Of a DNA stretch of 56,954 nucleotides, positions 1 through 16,868 are shown piece by piece. The stretch covers positions 1 to 56,954 of the forward strand of contig JABAQN010000054.1 of NCBI GenBank assembly GCA_019187495.1. Reading direction: 5' to 3'. The notes under the pieces are model-generated. The model searched no databases. It worked only from the letters and a program-made list of their open reading frames with translations, and was not told where the DNA came from. The stretch is from Steroidobacteraceae bacterium (GTDB lineage Bacteria > Pseudomonadota > Gammaproteobacteria > Steroidobacterales > Steroidobacteraceae). Each line of letters starts with the position of its first letter. The stretch's first letter is position 1. Made by a program: the position numbers and the translations under genes.

Positions 1-305
1 CCGGCAAGGCGCGCCGCCTCCGCACTCGCGGGCGCGCGCGCGCGCCACAGCGGCGCAAGTTGCGCGGCGGTTTCGACCTGCTCGCAATCGAGCGCCACAT
101 CGAGCGCGCGCTTCACGGTCGCGTCGGGCGCCGCGCGCGCGGTGGCCGCACGCGCGTACTGTTCGCTCGCGACACGGCAATCGCCGCGCTCGAGCGCGAG
201 TTCGGCAACGATCGTCGCGGCGCTCGCATCGGTCGGCGCGAGCGGTTCGGGCGCCGTGGCGCAGGCGGCGAGCGACAGGGCGGCCGCGGCGATGATCCAA
301 CGCAT
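1..305 (-). CDS. Partial lipoprotein, unknown function (N-terminus only)
   Basis: Only the first 101 codons are in the window; the gene runs off the left edge. The ATG at 305 opens a short hydrophobic segment ending in a lipobox-like SLAAC (Cys at about residue 15), so it is probably an outer-membrane or periplasmic lipoprotein. The rest is Ala/Glu-rich and looks helical, with conserved-looking small residues of the kind seen in tetratricopeptide proteins, but I cannot assign a family from this fragment. It is divergent from prfA across a 51-base gap. Function unassigned. Confidence 0.65.
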   Translation of the reverse strand, partial: MRWIIAAAALSLAACATAPEPLAPTDASAATIVAELALERGDCRVASEQYARAATARAAPDATVKRALDVALDCEQVETAAQLAPLWRARAPASAEAARLA

Positions 306-356
306 GGGCGCCACTATAGCGGAAGGCGCCGCGATCCCGGAGAATTCCGCACCCGC
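306..356. promoter_or_regulatory. Divergent promoter gap with a GGCGCC inverted repeat
   Basis: This 51-base gap separates the divergent lipoprotein gene and prfA. Two GGCGCC hexamers (307-312 and 325-330) flank a TATAGC-like -10 element, so the region can fold into a 6-bp stem. A GGAG at 339-342 could be the prfA ribosome binding site. No convincing -35 box is visible. Confidence 0.3.
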
Positions 357-1436
357 ATGAAAGACTCGATACGCCAGCGCCTCGATCGTTCGCTCGACCG
401 CACCGAAGAGGTCGGTCGGCTGCTCGCCGACCCCGACACGGCGGGCCATTCGCGCGAGTTCCGCGAGCTGTCGATGGAGTATGCGCGGCTCGAACCGCTG
501 GCCGCACGCTACCGCCGGTTCCTTGCGCTCGAACGCGAACTCGTCGCGGCGCGCGAACTCGCGGTGGACGCCGATCCCGGGCTGCGCGAGCTCGGCCTGG
601 ACGAAGCGCGGCGCCTCGAAGGCGTGCTCGCCGCGGATGAAATGACACTTCGCGAACTGCTCGTGCCGAAAGATCCGCACGATGAGCGCAACATCTTCCT
701 CGAGGTCCGCGCCGGCACCGGCGGCGACGAGGCGGCGATTTTCGCGGGCGACCTGCTGCGCATGTACACGCGCTTCGCCGAGCGCCACGGCTGGGCCGTC
801 GAGCTCATTTCACAGAGTCCCGGCGAGCACGGCGGTTATCGCGAGGTGATCTGCCGGATCGTCGGCGACGGCGCCTATTCGTGGTTTCGCTTCGAGGCGG
901 GCACGCACCGCGTGCAACGCGTGCCGGCGACCGAAGCGCAGGGCCGCATCCACACGTCCGCGTGCACGGTCGCCGTGCTCCCCGAACAGGGTGAGGTCGA
1001 CGAAATCACGATCAATCCCGCCGACCTGCGCATCGACACGTTCCGCTCATCGGGCGCCGGCGGCCAGCACGTCAACAAGACCGACTCCGCGATACGGATC
1101 ACCCACCTGCCGAGCGGCATCGTGGTCGAGTGCCAGGACGAGCGCTCGCAGCACAAGAATCGCGCGCGTGCGCTGGCGCTGCTTTCGGCACGATTGCTCG
1201 CCGCCGAGACGGAGAAGCGCTCGTCCGCGGAAGCGGCCGCGCGCAAGAGCCAGGTCGGCAGCGGCGATCGCTCCGAGCGCATCCGCACCTACAATTTCCC
1301 GCAGGGCCGCGTCACCGACCACCGCGTGAACCTGACGCTCTATCGGCTCGCGGACCTGATGGACGGCGATCTCGACCCGCTGATCGTGCCGTTACGCCAG
1401 GAGCATCAGGCCACGTTGCTCGCCGAAGAGGCCTGA
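357..1436 (+). CDS. prfA: Peptide chain release factor 1
   Basis: Releases finished proteins at UAA and UAG codons by triggering peptidyl-tRNA hydrolysis in the ribosomal A site. The protein is 359 aa, the usual RF1 length. The tripeptide that reads the stop codon in RF1, PAT, is at residues 190-192 and marks RF1 rather than RF2. The catalytic GGQ is at 235-237 within [13 protein letters not shown]. The reading frame is open well upstream, but the ATG at 357 matches the family N-terminus. It sits upstream of prmC, which methylates the GGQ glutamine, though a minus-strand membrane gene lies between them. Its last 31 bases overlap that convergent gene. Confidence 0.96.
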   Translation: MKDSIRQRLDRSLDRTEEVGRLLADPDTAGHSREFRELSMEYARLEPLAARYRRFLALERELVAARELAVDADPGLRELGLDEARRLEGVLAADEMTLRELLVPKDPHDERNIFLEVRAGTGGDEAAIFAGDLLRMYTRFAERHGWAVELISQSPGEHGGYREVICRIVGDGAYSWFRFEAGTHRVQRVPATEAQGRIHTSACTVAVLPEQGEVDEITINPADLRIDTFRSSGAGGQHVNKTDSAIRITHLPSGIVVECQDERSQHKNRARALALLSARLLAAETEKRSSAEAAARKSQVGSGDRSERIRTYNFPQGRVTDHRVNLTLYRLADLMDGDLDPLIVPLRQEHQATLLAEEA

Positions 1437-2236
1437 GCGCGGGCGCGCAGGTCGTCGAACACGACCAGCAGGAAGGCGCTCAGGTAGAGCACCGCGAGTG
1501 CGGCGAACAGCAGCACGATCGCCTGCGACAGGCTGCCCTGCACCGCGGCGCCGGCCGGGCTCGCGAGGCCCGCGATCAATCCGATCGCGAATCCGGCGAG
1601 CACCACCATCACGATCAGTGTCGCGAGGATGGCGACCACGACCAGGACCAGGCGCCGCCAATGCCTGATCGCAAGCCGCAAGCCCGTCGCGACGGCATCG
1701 ATGGGGCGCCGTCCGTCGACGATCAGCGCCGGCCAGCCCAGGCTGACCGCCGCGCTCGCGGCGAGGATCGGCAACAGGATGACCGTGGCACGCGACACCG
1801 GCGGCAGTGCAAGGAGCGCCGCGATCATCCCGAACGGCATCGACACGAGCAGCACGACGACGAAACTCGCAACGAAATAACCGACGATCGCCGGAAAGCG
1901 CGCGAAGGTTGCGCCGGGCAGACCGGCGGCGGCACTGCCCGTTGCGATGCGCTGCTGTTTCTGCAGCACCAACGCCCACACGACGAGGCTCACCACCGTG
2001 CCGAGCGCGTAGAGCGCCCACCATGTGCCATCCTTGGCGGCAAGCGATGCCGCGGTGAGCGGGACAGGCTTGCCATGCACCGCAACGTCGTAGGCCGACG
2101 GCAACTGGCCGAGCAGCGTGCCGATCGTGGCGAGCGGCAGGCACGGCAGCACCGAGCGGCCGAAGAGGCGCAGGCTGGCTTCGATGACCTCACGGACCGC
2201 GGGCGGCGCGTTGAATGGCAGAATGGCGGGAGACAT
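1406..2236 (-). CDS. Polytopic membrane protein, unknown function
   Basis: A 276-aa protein with about six hydrophobic segments (roughly residues 30-50, 75-95, 115-150, 155-180, 195-230 and 240-265), so an inner-membrane protein. No catalytic motif is recognisable. I chose the ATG at 2236, beginning MSPAILPFN. It is divergent from prmC, and the two start codons share bases in one CATG. The frame stays open to 2482, but that extension is low-complexity Ser/Ala/Arg and lies opposite prmC. The 3' end overlaps the end of prfA by 31 bases. It separates prfA from prmC, which are often adjacent. Confidence 0.7.
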   Translation of the reverse strand: MSPAILPFNAPPAVREVIEASLRLFGRSVLPCLPLATIGTLLGQLPSAYDVAVHGKPVPLTAASLAAKDGTWWALYALGTVVSLVVWALVLQKQQRIATGSAAAGLPGATFARFPAIVGYFVASFVVVLLVSMPFGMIAALLALPPVSRATVILLPILAASAAVSLGWPALIVDGRRPIDAVATGLRLAIRHWRRLVLVVVAILATLIVMVVLAGFAIGLIAGLASPAGAAVQGSLSQAIVLLFAALAVLYLSAFLLVVFDDLRARAQASSASNVA

Positions 2237-3209
2237 GGAGGCGACTTTAGCAGACGAAGCCGTGACGCTCGCCGCGCTGCTCGAGCGCGCGACCGGATTG
2301 CTCACTGCCCCGACCGGCACCGCGGCCGGGCGCGACCCCGCCGCACAGCGCGGGATCGATGCGCGGCGCGAGGCCGAGGCGTTGCTCGCGGCCGCGCTGC
2401 ACACGAGCCGCGCGGCATTGCATGCGCATCCCGAACGGCGCATCACCGGCGCGGAACTTGCGCGCGTGAATGCCTGGCTCACCCGGCGCGCCCGCGGCGA
2501 GCCGCTCGCCTATCTCACCGGCGAGCGCGAGTTCTGGTCACTGCGGATCGCGGTGACACCCGACGTGCTCGTGCCGCGCCCCGAGACGGAAGAACTCGTC
2601 GCGCGCGCGCTCGCGCTGGGCGATGCGTGGGGCGAAGCATGCGCTGCGCCCGGCGACAGCGCGCCGGGCGGGCGCGACAGAGCCGGATGCCCGGTCCTCG
2701 ACCTCGGCACCGGCAGCGGTTGCATCGCGCTCGCCATCGCGCACGAGCGTCCCGGCTGGTGTGTCACGGCGACCGACGCCTCGCCTGCGGCGCTCGCCGT
2801 CGCGCGCGACAACGCCGCCGCCCTCGGTCTTCGGCATATCGAGTTCCTCGAGGGCCGCTGGTACGCGCCGCTCGCGGGCCGGCGCTTCGCACTGATCGTC
2901 AGCAATCCACCGTATGTCGCGGCGGGCGACCCGGCGCTCGATGATCCGGCGCTGAGGCACGAGCCGCGTATGGCATTGACGCCCGAAGGCGACGGCTACG
3001 CCGCGCTGCGGGCGATCATCGAAAATGCGCCGCCGCACCTGCATCCGGGCGGTTCGCTCGCGCTCGAACACGGCGCGGACCAGGGCCCGGGCGTTGCGGC
3101 GCTGCTTGTCGCGCGCGGCTTTCGTCACGTACGCTGCGCCCCCGATCTCGCCGGCCACGATCGCGTGACCAGCGCCCAATGGCCACAATCGCAAGCAGGA
3201 CCCCCATGA
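2235..3209 (+). CDS. prmC: Peptide chain release factor N5-glutamine methyltransferase
   Basis: Methylates the glutamine of the GGQ motif in RF1/RF2 using S-adenosylmethionine. The predicted 324 aa is longer than the usual 275-290. The extra length comes from the N-terminus and a Gly/Ala-rich insert (about residues 135-152) just before the SAM-binding loop DLGTGSG at 156-162. The substrate-binding NPPY is at 224-227. The ATG at 2235 shares CATG with the divergent membrane gene; an ATG at 2223 and a GTG at 2262 are alternatives. The stop overlaps the start of the cyclophilin gene in ATGA, indicating translational coupling. Confidence 0.93.
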   Translation: MEATLADEAVTLAALLERATGLLTAPTGTAAGRDPAAQRGIDARREAEALLAAALHTSRAALHAHPERRITGAELARVNAWLTRRARGEPLAYLTGEREFWSLRIAVTPDVLVPRPETEELVARALALGDAWGEACAAPGDSAPGGRDRAGCPVLDLGTGSGCIALAIAHERPGWCVTATDASPAALAVARDNAAALGLRHIEFLEGRWYAPLAGRRFALIVSNPPYVAAGDPALDDPALRHEPRMALTPEGDGYAALRAIIENAPPHLHPGGSLALEHGADQGPGVAALLVARGFRHVRCAPDLAGHDRVTSAQWPQSQAGPP

Positions 3210-3694
3210 TCCGATTCGAAACCTCCCTCGGCAGCTTCGACATCGAGCTGAACGAAAAAGACGCGCCCGAGTCCGCCGCCAATTTCCTCGCCTATGTCGA
3301 TGCCGGCTTCTATGACGGTACCGTGTTTCATCGCGTGATCCCGGGCTTCATGGTCCAGGGCGGCGGCATGACCTCCGGCCTCGAGCACAAGGCCGGGCGC
3401 GCGCCCATCCGGAACGAGGCGAAGAACGGCCTCAGGAACCTGCGCGGCACGCTCGCCATGGCGCGCACCAATGACATCCACAGTGCGACGTCGCAGTTTT
3501 TCGTGAATCTCGTCGACAACGCCTTCCTCGACCACGCGCCCGGCAACTACGGCTATGCGGTGTTCGGACGGGTCACGGCCGGCATGGACACGATCGACAA
3601 GATGGCGAAGGTGCAGACGGGTCGATCACGCGGCCACAGCGACGTCCCGGTGGAGGACATCGTGGTGATTGCGGCGCGGCGCATCGAGGCCTGA
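3206..3694 (+). CDS. ppiB: Peptidyl-prolyl cis-trans isomerase, cyclophilin type
   Basis: Cyclophilin that speeds cis/trans isomerisation of X-Pro bonds. At 162 aa it is a single domain with no signal peptide, so it resembles cytoplasmic PpiB. The active-site signature [13 protein letters not shown] with its catalytic Arg is near residues 45-57, and the [11 protein letters not shown] block follows. The ATG at 3206 overlaps the prmC stop (ATGA) and follows an AGGA at 3197-3200, which decides it over the upstream in-frame ATG at 3179. Cotranscription with prmC and mtgA is likely. Confidence 0.93.
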   Translation: MIRFETSLGSFDIELNEKDAPESAANFLAYVDAGFYDGTVFHRVIPGFMVQGGGMTSGLEHKAGRAPIRNEAKNGLRNLRGTLAMARTNDIHSATSQFFVNLVDNAFLDHAPGNYGYAVFGRVTAGMDTIDKMAKVQTGRSRGHSDVPVEDIVVIAARRIEA

Positions 3695-3705
3695 CCAGGC
3701 CGCGC

Positions 3706-4437
3706 GTGGCACGCAAGGGCGTCGGCGCGCGAATTGCGCGCGCACTCCTGCTGGCCGCCGCCGCATTCGTCGTCGTCACGGCGCTCGCGGTGCTCGCGCT
3801 GCGCTGGGTCGATCCCTGGACCAGCGCGGTGATGCTCGAGTCGCGCCTCGAAGCCCGGCAGGAGGGACTGAAGTCCTACCGGGTGCGCTACCGGTGGATC
3901 GATGCGTCGCGGATGTCGCCGGCCTGCGCGCGCGCGGTGGTCGCCGCGGAAGACCAGTTGTTCGCGGAACACTCGGGTTTCGACTTCGAGGCGATCCGCA
4001 AGGCCGCCGAGCACAACGCGCGAAGCAAGCGCGTGCGCGGCGCGAGCACGATCAGCCAGCAGGTCGCCAAGAACCTCTTTCTCTGGCGCGGCCGATCGTG
4101 GGTCAGGAAAGGCTTCGAGGTCTGGTTTACCGTGTTGATCGAGGCGCTGTGGCCGAAGGAGAGGATCCTCGAGGTCTATCTCAACATTGCCGAGTTCGGC
4201 CGCGGCGTCTATGGCGTCGAGGCCGCGGCCCGCACCTTCTGGGGCAAGAGCGCGAGCCGGCTGACACGCGCCGAGGCCGCGACGCTCGCCGCGGTCCTGC
4301 CGAACCCGCGCCGCCTGCGGGCGACCGCGCCCTCGCCTTACGTGCAGCGACGCCGCGACTGGATCCTGCGGCAGATGTCCTATCTCGAAACGCCCGCCGC
4401 TACGGACGGCGTGCCGCGTGTTCGCGAAGCGCGGTAA
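3706..4437 (+). CDS. mtgA: Monofunctional biosynthetic peptidoglycan transglycosylase
   Basis: Polymerises lipid II into glycan strands without a transpeptidase domain. The 243-aa protein has one N-terminal membrane anchor (about residues 10-32) followed by a GT51 domain: [16 protein letters not shown], with the catalytic Glu in the EDQ-type motif, then [17 protein letters not shown] and [11 protein letters not shown]. The start is a GTG at 3706, 11 bases after the cyclophilin stop. The last 38 bases overlap the convergent SRPBCC gene. It fits with the large murein gene block further right. Confidence 0.94.
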   Translation: MARKGVGARIARALLLAAAAFVVVTALAVLALRWVDPWTSAVMLESRLEARQEGLKSYRVRYRWIDASRMSPACARAVVAAEDQLFAEHSGFDFEAIRKAAEHNARSKRVRGASTISQQVAKNLFLWRGRSWVRKGFEVWFTVLIEALWPKERILEVYLNIAEFGRGVYGVEAAARTFWGKSASRLTRAEAATLAAVLPNPRRLRATAPSPYVQRRRDWILRQMSYLETPAATDGVPRVREAR

Positions 4438-4936
4438 GAAGCTCACCCCACCAGAGGCCGAGCCGGCGGATGAAAACGTCCGCCGGCTCCCCATGTCGCG
4501 CGGGGTGATCGGCGCGCAGGCTCGACCAGCCGCGATGCACGACCGTGACGCGCGTGCCGCGGCCCGCCGCCTCGAAGCGCACCTCGACTTCCGTCTTCTC
4601 GTCCGGCGCAAAATTCACGTTGCGCCATTCGAAAACGAGTCGCGCTGCCGGCTCCCACACGGTGATGCGGCCGAACTCGACGAGATGGGTGCCCGTGTCG
4701 TTCGTGAATTCCTCGAACAACCGGCCGCCGGCGCCCGGCTCGAAATGCAGCGCGCCGGGCGCGCGCCCGCCGGCGCGGAAGCGCACACCGCGGCGCCACC
4801 ACAGGTCCGTTTCCCGCGTGAAGAGGTCGAACGCGTCGGCGGGCGACGCCGGGACGGTGGCGCTCACACGCGCGACGTCGCCCGCGCTGCCCGCACGCAC
4901 CGGCCCATCCGCGCCGGCCGGCGCGCCCGCCTTCAC
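4400..4936 (-). CDS. SRPBCC/AHSA1-type START-like domain protein
   Basis: A 178-aa protein of the SRPBCC fold (activator of Hsp90 ATPase homolog 1-like). Visible family features are an early [14 protein letters not shown] strand-helix, the DLWWRRG segment, [11 protein letters not shown] and the C-terminal [11 protein letters not shown] helix. These proteins bind hydrophobic ligands in a helix-grip cavity; no substrate can be inferred here. Its ATG overlaps the stop of the ArsR gene in ATGA, so it is the third gene of a VOC-ArsR-SRPBCC operon. Pairing of ArsR regulators with SRPBCC proteins is common. The 3' end overlaps mtgA by 38 bases. Confidence 0.85.
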   Translation of the reverse strand: MKAGAPAGADGPVRAGSAGDVARVSATVPASPADAFDLFTRETDLWWRRGVRFRAGGRAPGALHFEPGAGGRLFEEFTNDTGTHLVEFGRITVWEPAARLVFEWRNVNFAPDEKTEVEVRFEAAGRGTRVTVVHRGWSSLRADHPARHGEPADVFIRRLGLWWGELLTALREHAARRP

Positions 4937-5277
4937 CGGCGCGCCCGCGAACGTCGCCGGACGTGGTGCGCGAACGCCCCGAGCTCCCCCGCCCAGAACG
5001 ATTCGATGTCTTCGCTCCAGCTGCGCAGCGCCGCGAACGGTTCGCGCCGCAGTTGATAGAGCCGCACGCGCGCATCGTCCGCGACGCCGGTTTCCTCGAC
5101 CAGCCCGCCGCGACGCAGGGCGCGCAGGTGCTGGCTCATCCGCGGCGCGCTCACCGCGAACTCGCGCGCCAGGTCGCCGGCGCGCGCCGGGCCTGCGCGC
5201 AGGCGCTCCACCACCGCGCGACGCGCGGGATCGGCGAGTGCGGCGAGCACCGCGTCGACGCCCGGGGGCTGCCTCAT
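4933..5277 (-). CDS. ArsR/SmtB-family transcriptional regulator
   Basis: A 114-aa winged-helix regulator. The core reads LADPARRAVVERL, then a recognition helix region FAVSAPRMSQHLRALRRGGLV (split here by my reading at about residues 38-58), followed by a wing. I see no Cys-rich metal site, so it probably does not sense metals like classical ArsR. The ATG at 5277 overlaps the stop of the upstream VOC gene (ATGA) and is preferred to the ATG 11 codons upstream. It probably autoregulates the operon through the AT-rich region before the VOC gene. Confidence 0.87.
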   Translation of the reverse strand: MRQPPGVDAVLAALADPARRAVVERLRAGPARAGDLAREFAVSAPRMSQHLRALRRGGLVEETGVADDARVRLYQLRREPFAALRSWSEDIESFWAGELGAFAHHVRRRSRARR

Positions 5278-5726
5278 GCCGCCGCGCCCTTCAGGCGCTG
5301 CATGAACCACCAGCGATGGCCCTCCGGATCGGCCGCGAGGTAGCAGCGGTCGGTCCAGTAATCATCGCCGTAATCGGTCGTGGTCGGCTCCATCTCGATG
5401 CGCGCACCCGCAGCGCGCGCGTGCGCGCAGTGCGCATCCGCATCATCGACGAAAATGCACAACGCCTGCGTATTGCGATCGCCGACCGAGCGCGGACTGG
5501 CCGGAAACGGCCGCTCGGGATGCCGATTCGCGGCGCCTGCGCCGCCGACCATCACGAGCCCCTCGCCGTAAGTGAGCTCGGAATGCTCGATGGCGCCGCC
5601 CTCGCCCTCGATCCTGAGCCGCACCTCGAAGCCGAACGCCGCGACGAGCCAGTCGATCGCCCGCGCCGGATCCTCGTAAAAGACGCTGCATGAAATCCGT
5701 GGCCACCCCGGTGGAGTCGCGCGCAT
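5274..5726 (-). CDS. VOC-family (glyoxalase/bleomycin-resistance fold) protein
   Basis: A 150-aa protein with two beta-alpha-beta-beta-beta modules typical of the vicinal oxygen chelate superfamily. It opens with ISCSVFYEDPARAIDWL and ends with YLAADPEGHRWWF, the usual DPEGH C-terminal motif. A conserved Glu lies in each half (IEHSELTYG and RIEMEPTT). The reaction cannot be named from sequence. A strong AAGGAG (5735-5740) precedes the ATG at 5726. It is the first gene of the three-gene operon with ArsR and SRPBCC. Confidence 0.87.
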   Translation of the reverse strand: MRATPPGWPRISCSVFYEDPARAIDWLVAAFGFEVRLRIEGEGGAIEHSELTYGEGLVMVGGAGAANRHPERPFPASPRSVGDRNTQALCIFVDDADAHCAHARAAGARIEMEPTTTDYGDDYWTDRCYLAADPEGHRWWFMQRLKGAAA

Positions 5727-5734
5727 ATCAGTTT

Positions 5735-5760
5735 CTCCTTTTATTAATATTTAACCGAAT
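5735..5760 (-). promoter_or_regulatory. RBS and AT-rich putative ArsR operator
   Basis: Directly upstream of the VOC gene, the minus strand has AAGGAG (5740-5735) followed upstream by a run of A/T with near-dyad symmetry (TTAAATATTAATAA, about 5752-5739). In this GC-rich genome an isolated A/T island just before an ArsR operon is a good candidate for promoter -10 and operator. Binding by the encoded ArsR protein is inferred. Confidence 0.45.
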
Positions 5761-5822
5761 ACGCAACTTCTAGCACGATGCCCGACCCCGCGCAAGCGCC
5801 TCCCCCCTGGCCGCCCGGCTTT

Positions 5823-11442
<5,620 letters not shown>

Positions 11443-11446
11443 TGAA

Positions 11447-11462
11447 TTAAATATATGCTTAA
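11447..11462 (-). promoter_or_regulatory. Putative operator of the metF-metH operon
   Basis: TTAAATATATGCTTAA is an imperfect palindrome (TTAA-nn-ATAT-nn-TTAA, 12 of 16 symmetric positions) ending 5 bases from the chosen start codon of the ArsR-methyltransferase gene. It would overlap a -10 element, consistent with autorepression. No Shine-Dalgarno is visible, so the transcript may be nearly leaderless. Confidence 0.45.
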
Positions 11463-11581
11463 ACGTGGAACTGCTAGCATAAGACATTGATTCCATGCAT
11501 GCAATTTCGCGATCCAGGTGGCGGCGGGCGTGGCGGAATCAACGACCGATTGCCCGCGCTCGCGCGTCTCGCGCGGGAGGG

Positions 11582-12457
11582 TCAGTTGATGCGGTCGGTC
11601 ACCGGCACGGCCGGCGGGCCGAACACCTGGGTGACGTCGATGGCGTCGAACACATAGGGCCGGTGGCAGAAATCGCAGGTCACGGTGACCTTGCCCTGCT
11701 CCCGCAACACGCCCTGCACTTCTTCCTCACCGAGCGCGCGCAGCACGCCGAGCACGCGCTCGCGGCTGCAGCGGCATTCGAACGCGACCGGCGAGCCGGC
11801 GAACAGCCGCACGTCGTCGCCCGCGCCGACCCGCCGCGCGAGCGCCTCGCAGGAATCGTACAGAAGTTCCTGGCCGTGGACGCCGGTCGCGCGCTCGCAG
11901 GTGCGCTCCCAGACGGCATCCACTTCGGCGCCCGGCAGGTGCTGCACCAGCAGCCCGGCGGCGCGCTGCGCGTCGGCGGCGAGGCGTACGCGGGTCGGCA
12001 GCTGTTCCGAGGTCGCGAAGTAGCCGTCGATGCATTCCGCGAGCGAGTTGCCGGCGAGCGGCACGATGCCCTGGTAGGGTGCGCCGCGCTCCACCGATTC
12101 GATGGTCACCGCGATCCGCCCGCGGCCGGTGAGCACTGCGAAATCGGGCGCGATGCGCGCCTCGTCGTAGCGCGCCACGCCGCGGACGCGGAAATCGTGC
12201 GTGCACTGCGCGACCAGCAGCCCGACGGCGCCGTCGCCCTGCATCTGCAGCGCAAGGCTCCCCTCGAACTTCAGCGTCGAGGCGAGCAGCACCGCGGCTG
12301 CCATCGCTTCGCCGAGGAGATCACGCACCGGCTCCGGGTAGTGCGCGTGCTCGCGCATCGCAGCCCACGACGACTCGAGCTGCACCAGCTGCCCGCGGAC
12401 CGGGTGCCCTTCGAGCAGGAAACGGCGAACGCGGTCGCCACCGGGCTGCGCGCTCAC
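11582..12457 (-). CDS. hslO: Redox-regulated chaperone Hsp33
   Basis: Holdase chaperone activated when oxidation releases zinc from four cysteines. The 291-aa protein carries the switch near the C-terminus: ECRCSRERV (CxC) followed about 30 residues later by CDFCHRP (CxxC). The N-terminal part matches the Hsp33 core ([22 protein letters not shown]). The start is a GTG at 12457 overlapping the gatB stop as GTGA; the frame remains open further upstream only as a shadow of gatB. Cotranscription with gatCAB is likely. Confidence 0.93.
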   Translation of the reverse strand: MSAQPGGDRVRRFLLEGHPVRGQLVQLESSWAAMREHAHYPEPVRDLLGEAMAAAVLLASTLKFEGSLALQMQGDGAVGLLVAQCTHDFRVRGVARYDEARIAPDFAVLTGRGRIAVTIESVERGAPYQGIVPLAGNSLAECIDGYFATSEQLPTRVRLAADAQRAAGLLVQHLPGAEVDAVWERTCERATGVHGQELLYDSCEALARRVGAGDDVRLFAGSPVAFECRCSRERVLGVLRALGEEEVQGVLREQGKVTVTCDFCHRPYVFDAIDVTQVFGPPAVPVTDRIN

Positions 12458-13893
12458 GGCCCGGCGAGCTTCTTCTTCAGCAGCTCGTTGAGCTGCGCCG
12501 GATTGGCCTTGCCCTGGGTCGCCTTCATCGTTTGCCCGACGAAGAAGCCGAAGAGCTTCTCCTTGCCTGCGCGGTACTCGGCGAGCTGGCCGGGATTCTT
12601 CGCCATCACTTCGTCGATCGCGCGTTCGATGGCCCCCGTGTCCGTGATCTGCCGCAGGCCCTTCTCCTCGATGATCGCATCGGCCTCGCGGCCGCTCGCC
12701 CACATCGCCTCGAACACGTCCTTCGCGATCTTGCCCGAGATCGTGCCGTCGGCGATGCGTGCGACCAGCCCCGCGAGCTGCGCGGCGCCGACGCGGCTCG
12801 AGTCGATCTCGAGATTCTCCCTGTTCAGGAACGCGGCGAGGTCACCGTTGACCCAGTTCGCCGCAAGCTTCGGCTCGCCGCCGAGCCGCGCGACGACATC
12901 TTCGTAATAGGCCGCCAGCTCGCGGCTCGCGGTCAGCACGCCGGCATCGTACTCGGACAGGCCGTACTGCGCGACGAACCGCGTCGCCTTGGCATCCGGC
13001 AGTTCCGGCAGCGTCGCACGCACGGTTTCGAGGAAGGCGGCGTCGATCTCGAGCGGCAGCAGGTCCGGGTCCGGGAAGTAGCGGTAGTCGTTCGCCTCTT
13101 CCTTCGAGCGCATCGAACGCGTCTCCCCCTTGTCGGGGTCGTAGAGACGCGTTTCCTGCACGACCTTGCCGCCGCCCTCGAGCACGTCGATCTGGCGCGC
13201 GACCTCGTAGTTGATCGCCTTCTCGACGAAGCGGAAGGAGTTGAGGTTCTTGATCTCGGCGCGCGTGCCGAACTGGTCGCTGCCCTTCGGGCGCACCGAG
13301 ACGTTGGCGTCGCAGCGAAACGACCCTTCCTGCATGTTGCCGTCGCAGATGCCGAGATAGCGCACCAGCGTGTGCACCTTCTTCATGTACGCGACCGCTT
13401 CCTTCGCCGAGCGCATGTCGGGCTCGGAAACGATCTCGACGAGCGGCGTGCCGGCGCGGTTGAGATCGATGGCCGAGGCGCCCGCGAGCCCCTCGTGCAG
13501 CGACTTGCCCGCGTCCTCCTCGAGATGCGCGCGCGTGATGCCGATGCGCTTTTTCGTGCCGTCCTCGAGCACGATGTCGAGCGAGCCCTTGCCCACCACC
13601 GGCAACTCGTACTGGCTGATCTGGTAGCCCTTGGGCAGGTCCGGGTAGAAGTAGTTCTTGCGCGCGAACACCGATCGCGGCGCGATCGCCGCATTCACCG
13701 CGAGCCCGAAGCTGACCGCCATGCGCACGGCCTCGCCGTTCAGCACCGGCAGCACGCCGGGATAGCCGAGGTCGACGAGATTGGCCTGCGCATTCGGCGC
13801 GGCACCATAGGCGGTCGACGAGCCCGAGAAGATCTTCGACTTCGTCGAGAGCTGGGCGTGGATCTCGAGACCGATGACAGTTTCCCAATCCAT
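12454..13893 (-). CDS. gatB: Aspartyl/glutamyl-tRNA amidotransferase subunit B
   Basis: The subunit of GatCAB that binds tRNA and activates the acyl group, converting Glu-tRNA(Gln) or Asp-tRNA(Asn) to the amide. At 479 aa it is full length: N-terminal [15 protein letters not shown], the central [10 protein letters not shown] and [17 protein letters not shown], and a C-terminal YqeY-like helical tail ending in [11 protein letters not shown]. It follows gatA after a 27-base gap and is coupled to hslO downstream. Confidence 0.96.
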   Translation of the reverse strand: MDWETVIGLEIHAQLSTKSKIFSGSSTAYGAAPNAQANLVDLGYPGVLPVLNGEAVRMAVSFGLAVNAAIAPRSVFARKNYFYPDLPKGYQISQYELPVVGKGSLDIVLEDGTKKRIGITRAHLEEDAGKSLHEGLAGASAIDLNRAGTPLVEIVSEPDMRSAKEAVAYMKKVHTLVRYLGICDGNMQEGSFRCDANVSVRPKGSDQFGTRAEIKNLNSFRFVEKAINYEVARQIDVLEGGGKVVQETRLYDPDKGETRSMRSKEEANDYRYFPDPDLLPLEIDAAFLETVRATLPELPDAKATRFVAQYGLSEYDAGVLTASRELAAYYEDVVARLGGEPKLAANWVNGDLAAFLNRENLEIDSSRVGAAQLAGLVARIADGTISGKIAKDVFEAMWASGREADAIIEEKGLRQITDTGAIERAIDEVMAKNPGQLAEYRAGKEKLFGFFVGQTMKATQGKANPAQLNELLKKKLAGP

Positions 13894-13920
13894 AAGAGCC
13901 TTCAGCGAACTGCGAACAGC

Positions 13921-15386
13921 CTACAGCCAGGCCGCCGGCACGCGCGCATGCCAGTCGGTTTCCAGCTGGAAGGCGTGGGCGGCGGCGAGCAGCTTCGCCT
14001 CGGAGAAATGCGGGCCGACGAGCTGCAGGCCGACCGGCAGGCCGTTCACGAAGCCGCACGGCACGGACAGCGCCGGCACGCCGGCGAGGTTGGCGCCGAT
14101 CGTGTAGATGTCGTTCAGGTACATCGTGATCGGGTCCGCGGTTTTCGCACCGAGCGCAAAGGCCGGGGTCGGGCTCGTCGGGCCCGCGAGCACATCGACG
14201 TGTTCGAAGGCCTGCGCGAAATCCGCACTGATCAGCTGCCGGACGCGCTGCGCCTTCAGGTAATAGGCGTCGTAATAGCCCGCCGAGAGCACGTAGGTGC
14301 CGGTCATGATCCGGCGTTTCACCTCGGCGCCGAACCCTTCGCCCCGCGAGCGCTTGTAGAGATCGAGCAGGTCCTTCGGGTTGTCGCAGCGATGGCCGAA
14401 ACGCACGCCATCGAAGCGCGCGAGGTTCGACGAGCACTCGGCGGGTGCGACCACATAGTACGTCGGCACGGACAGGCCGATGTTCGGCAGGGAGACGTCG
14501 ACGAGCGTGACGCCCAGCTTCTCGTACACGGCAAAGGCGGCGCGCAGTTGCCGCTCGTTTTCCGCATCGAGCCCCGTGTCGAAGAACTCCTTCACGAGGC
14601 CGATGCGCAGGCCCTTCGCGGGCGCCGCGAGGGCCGCGACGTAGTCCGGCACCGGCGCATCGACACTCGTCGAGTCGCGCGGGTCGAACCCCGCCATCGC
14701 GCCGAGCATCATCGCGCAGTCCTCGGCCGTCGCGGCGATCACGCCGGCCTGGTCGAGGCTCGAGGCGAAGGCGATCATCCCGTAGCGCGAAACGCGGCCG
14801 TAGGTGGGCTTCAGTCCCGTGACGCCGGTGAGCGCGGCAGGCTGGCGGATCGAGCCGCCGGTATCGGTCGCGGTCGCGGCGGGCGCGAGCCGCGAGGCGA
14901 CCACGGCCGCCGAGCCTCCCGAGGAGCCGCCCGGCACCATCGCCGGATTCCACGGATTCCTCACCGGCCCGTAGAAACTCGTCTCGTTCGACGAGCCCAT
15001 CGCGAACTCGTCCATGTTCGACTTGCCGAGCATCACCGTGCCGGCCGCCTTCAGCTTCGCGACGACCGTGGCGTCATAGGGCGACACGAAGTTGTCGAGC
15101 ATCCGCGAGCCGCAGGTCGTGCGCACGCCCGCCGTGCAGAAGATGTCCTTGTGCACGATCGGCAGGCCGGTGAGCGGTCCCGCCTTGCCGCTCGCGAACG
15201 CGCCGTCGGCGAGCGCCGCGGCCGCGAGCGCGCCCTCGCCGGTGATCGAGATCATCGCATTCAGTTGCGGCTGCGCCGCCTCGAGGCGGCCGAGCAGGTG
15301 GCGCGTGAGCTCGACGCTCGAGAACTCGCGTTTCGCGAGCCCGCCCGCCATCCCGGCCAGCGTACGGGGATGCGGGGGCGCGGCGC

Positions 15387-15390
<4 letters not shown>
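13921..15390 (-). CDS. gatA: Aspartyl/glutamyl-tRNA amidotransferase subunit A
   Basis: Glutaminase subunit of GatCAB, an amidase-signature enzyme that releases ammonia for transamidation. The 489-aa protein shows the Ser-cisSer-Lys machinery: [11 protein letters not shown] supplies the Lys near residue 76, and the Gly/Ser-rich [12 protein letters not shown] and [12 protein letters not shown] supply the serines near 150-175. Its ATG overlaps the gatC stop (ATGA). Order gatC-gatA-gatB is the standard operon. Confidence 0.96.
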
Positions 15391-16839
<1,449 letters not shown>

Positions 16840-16868
16840 GCTTGGTCCGCGCGGAAAGGTAGTCGCGC

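Noticed and set aside
11556..11578. GC-rich inverted repeat after hslO as intrinsic terminator
   Set aside because: CCCGCGC/GCGCGGG can pair, but no T-run follows on either strand, so a terminator call is not supported.
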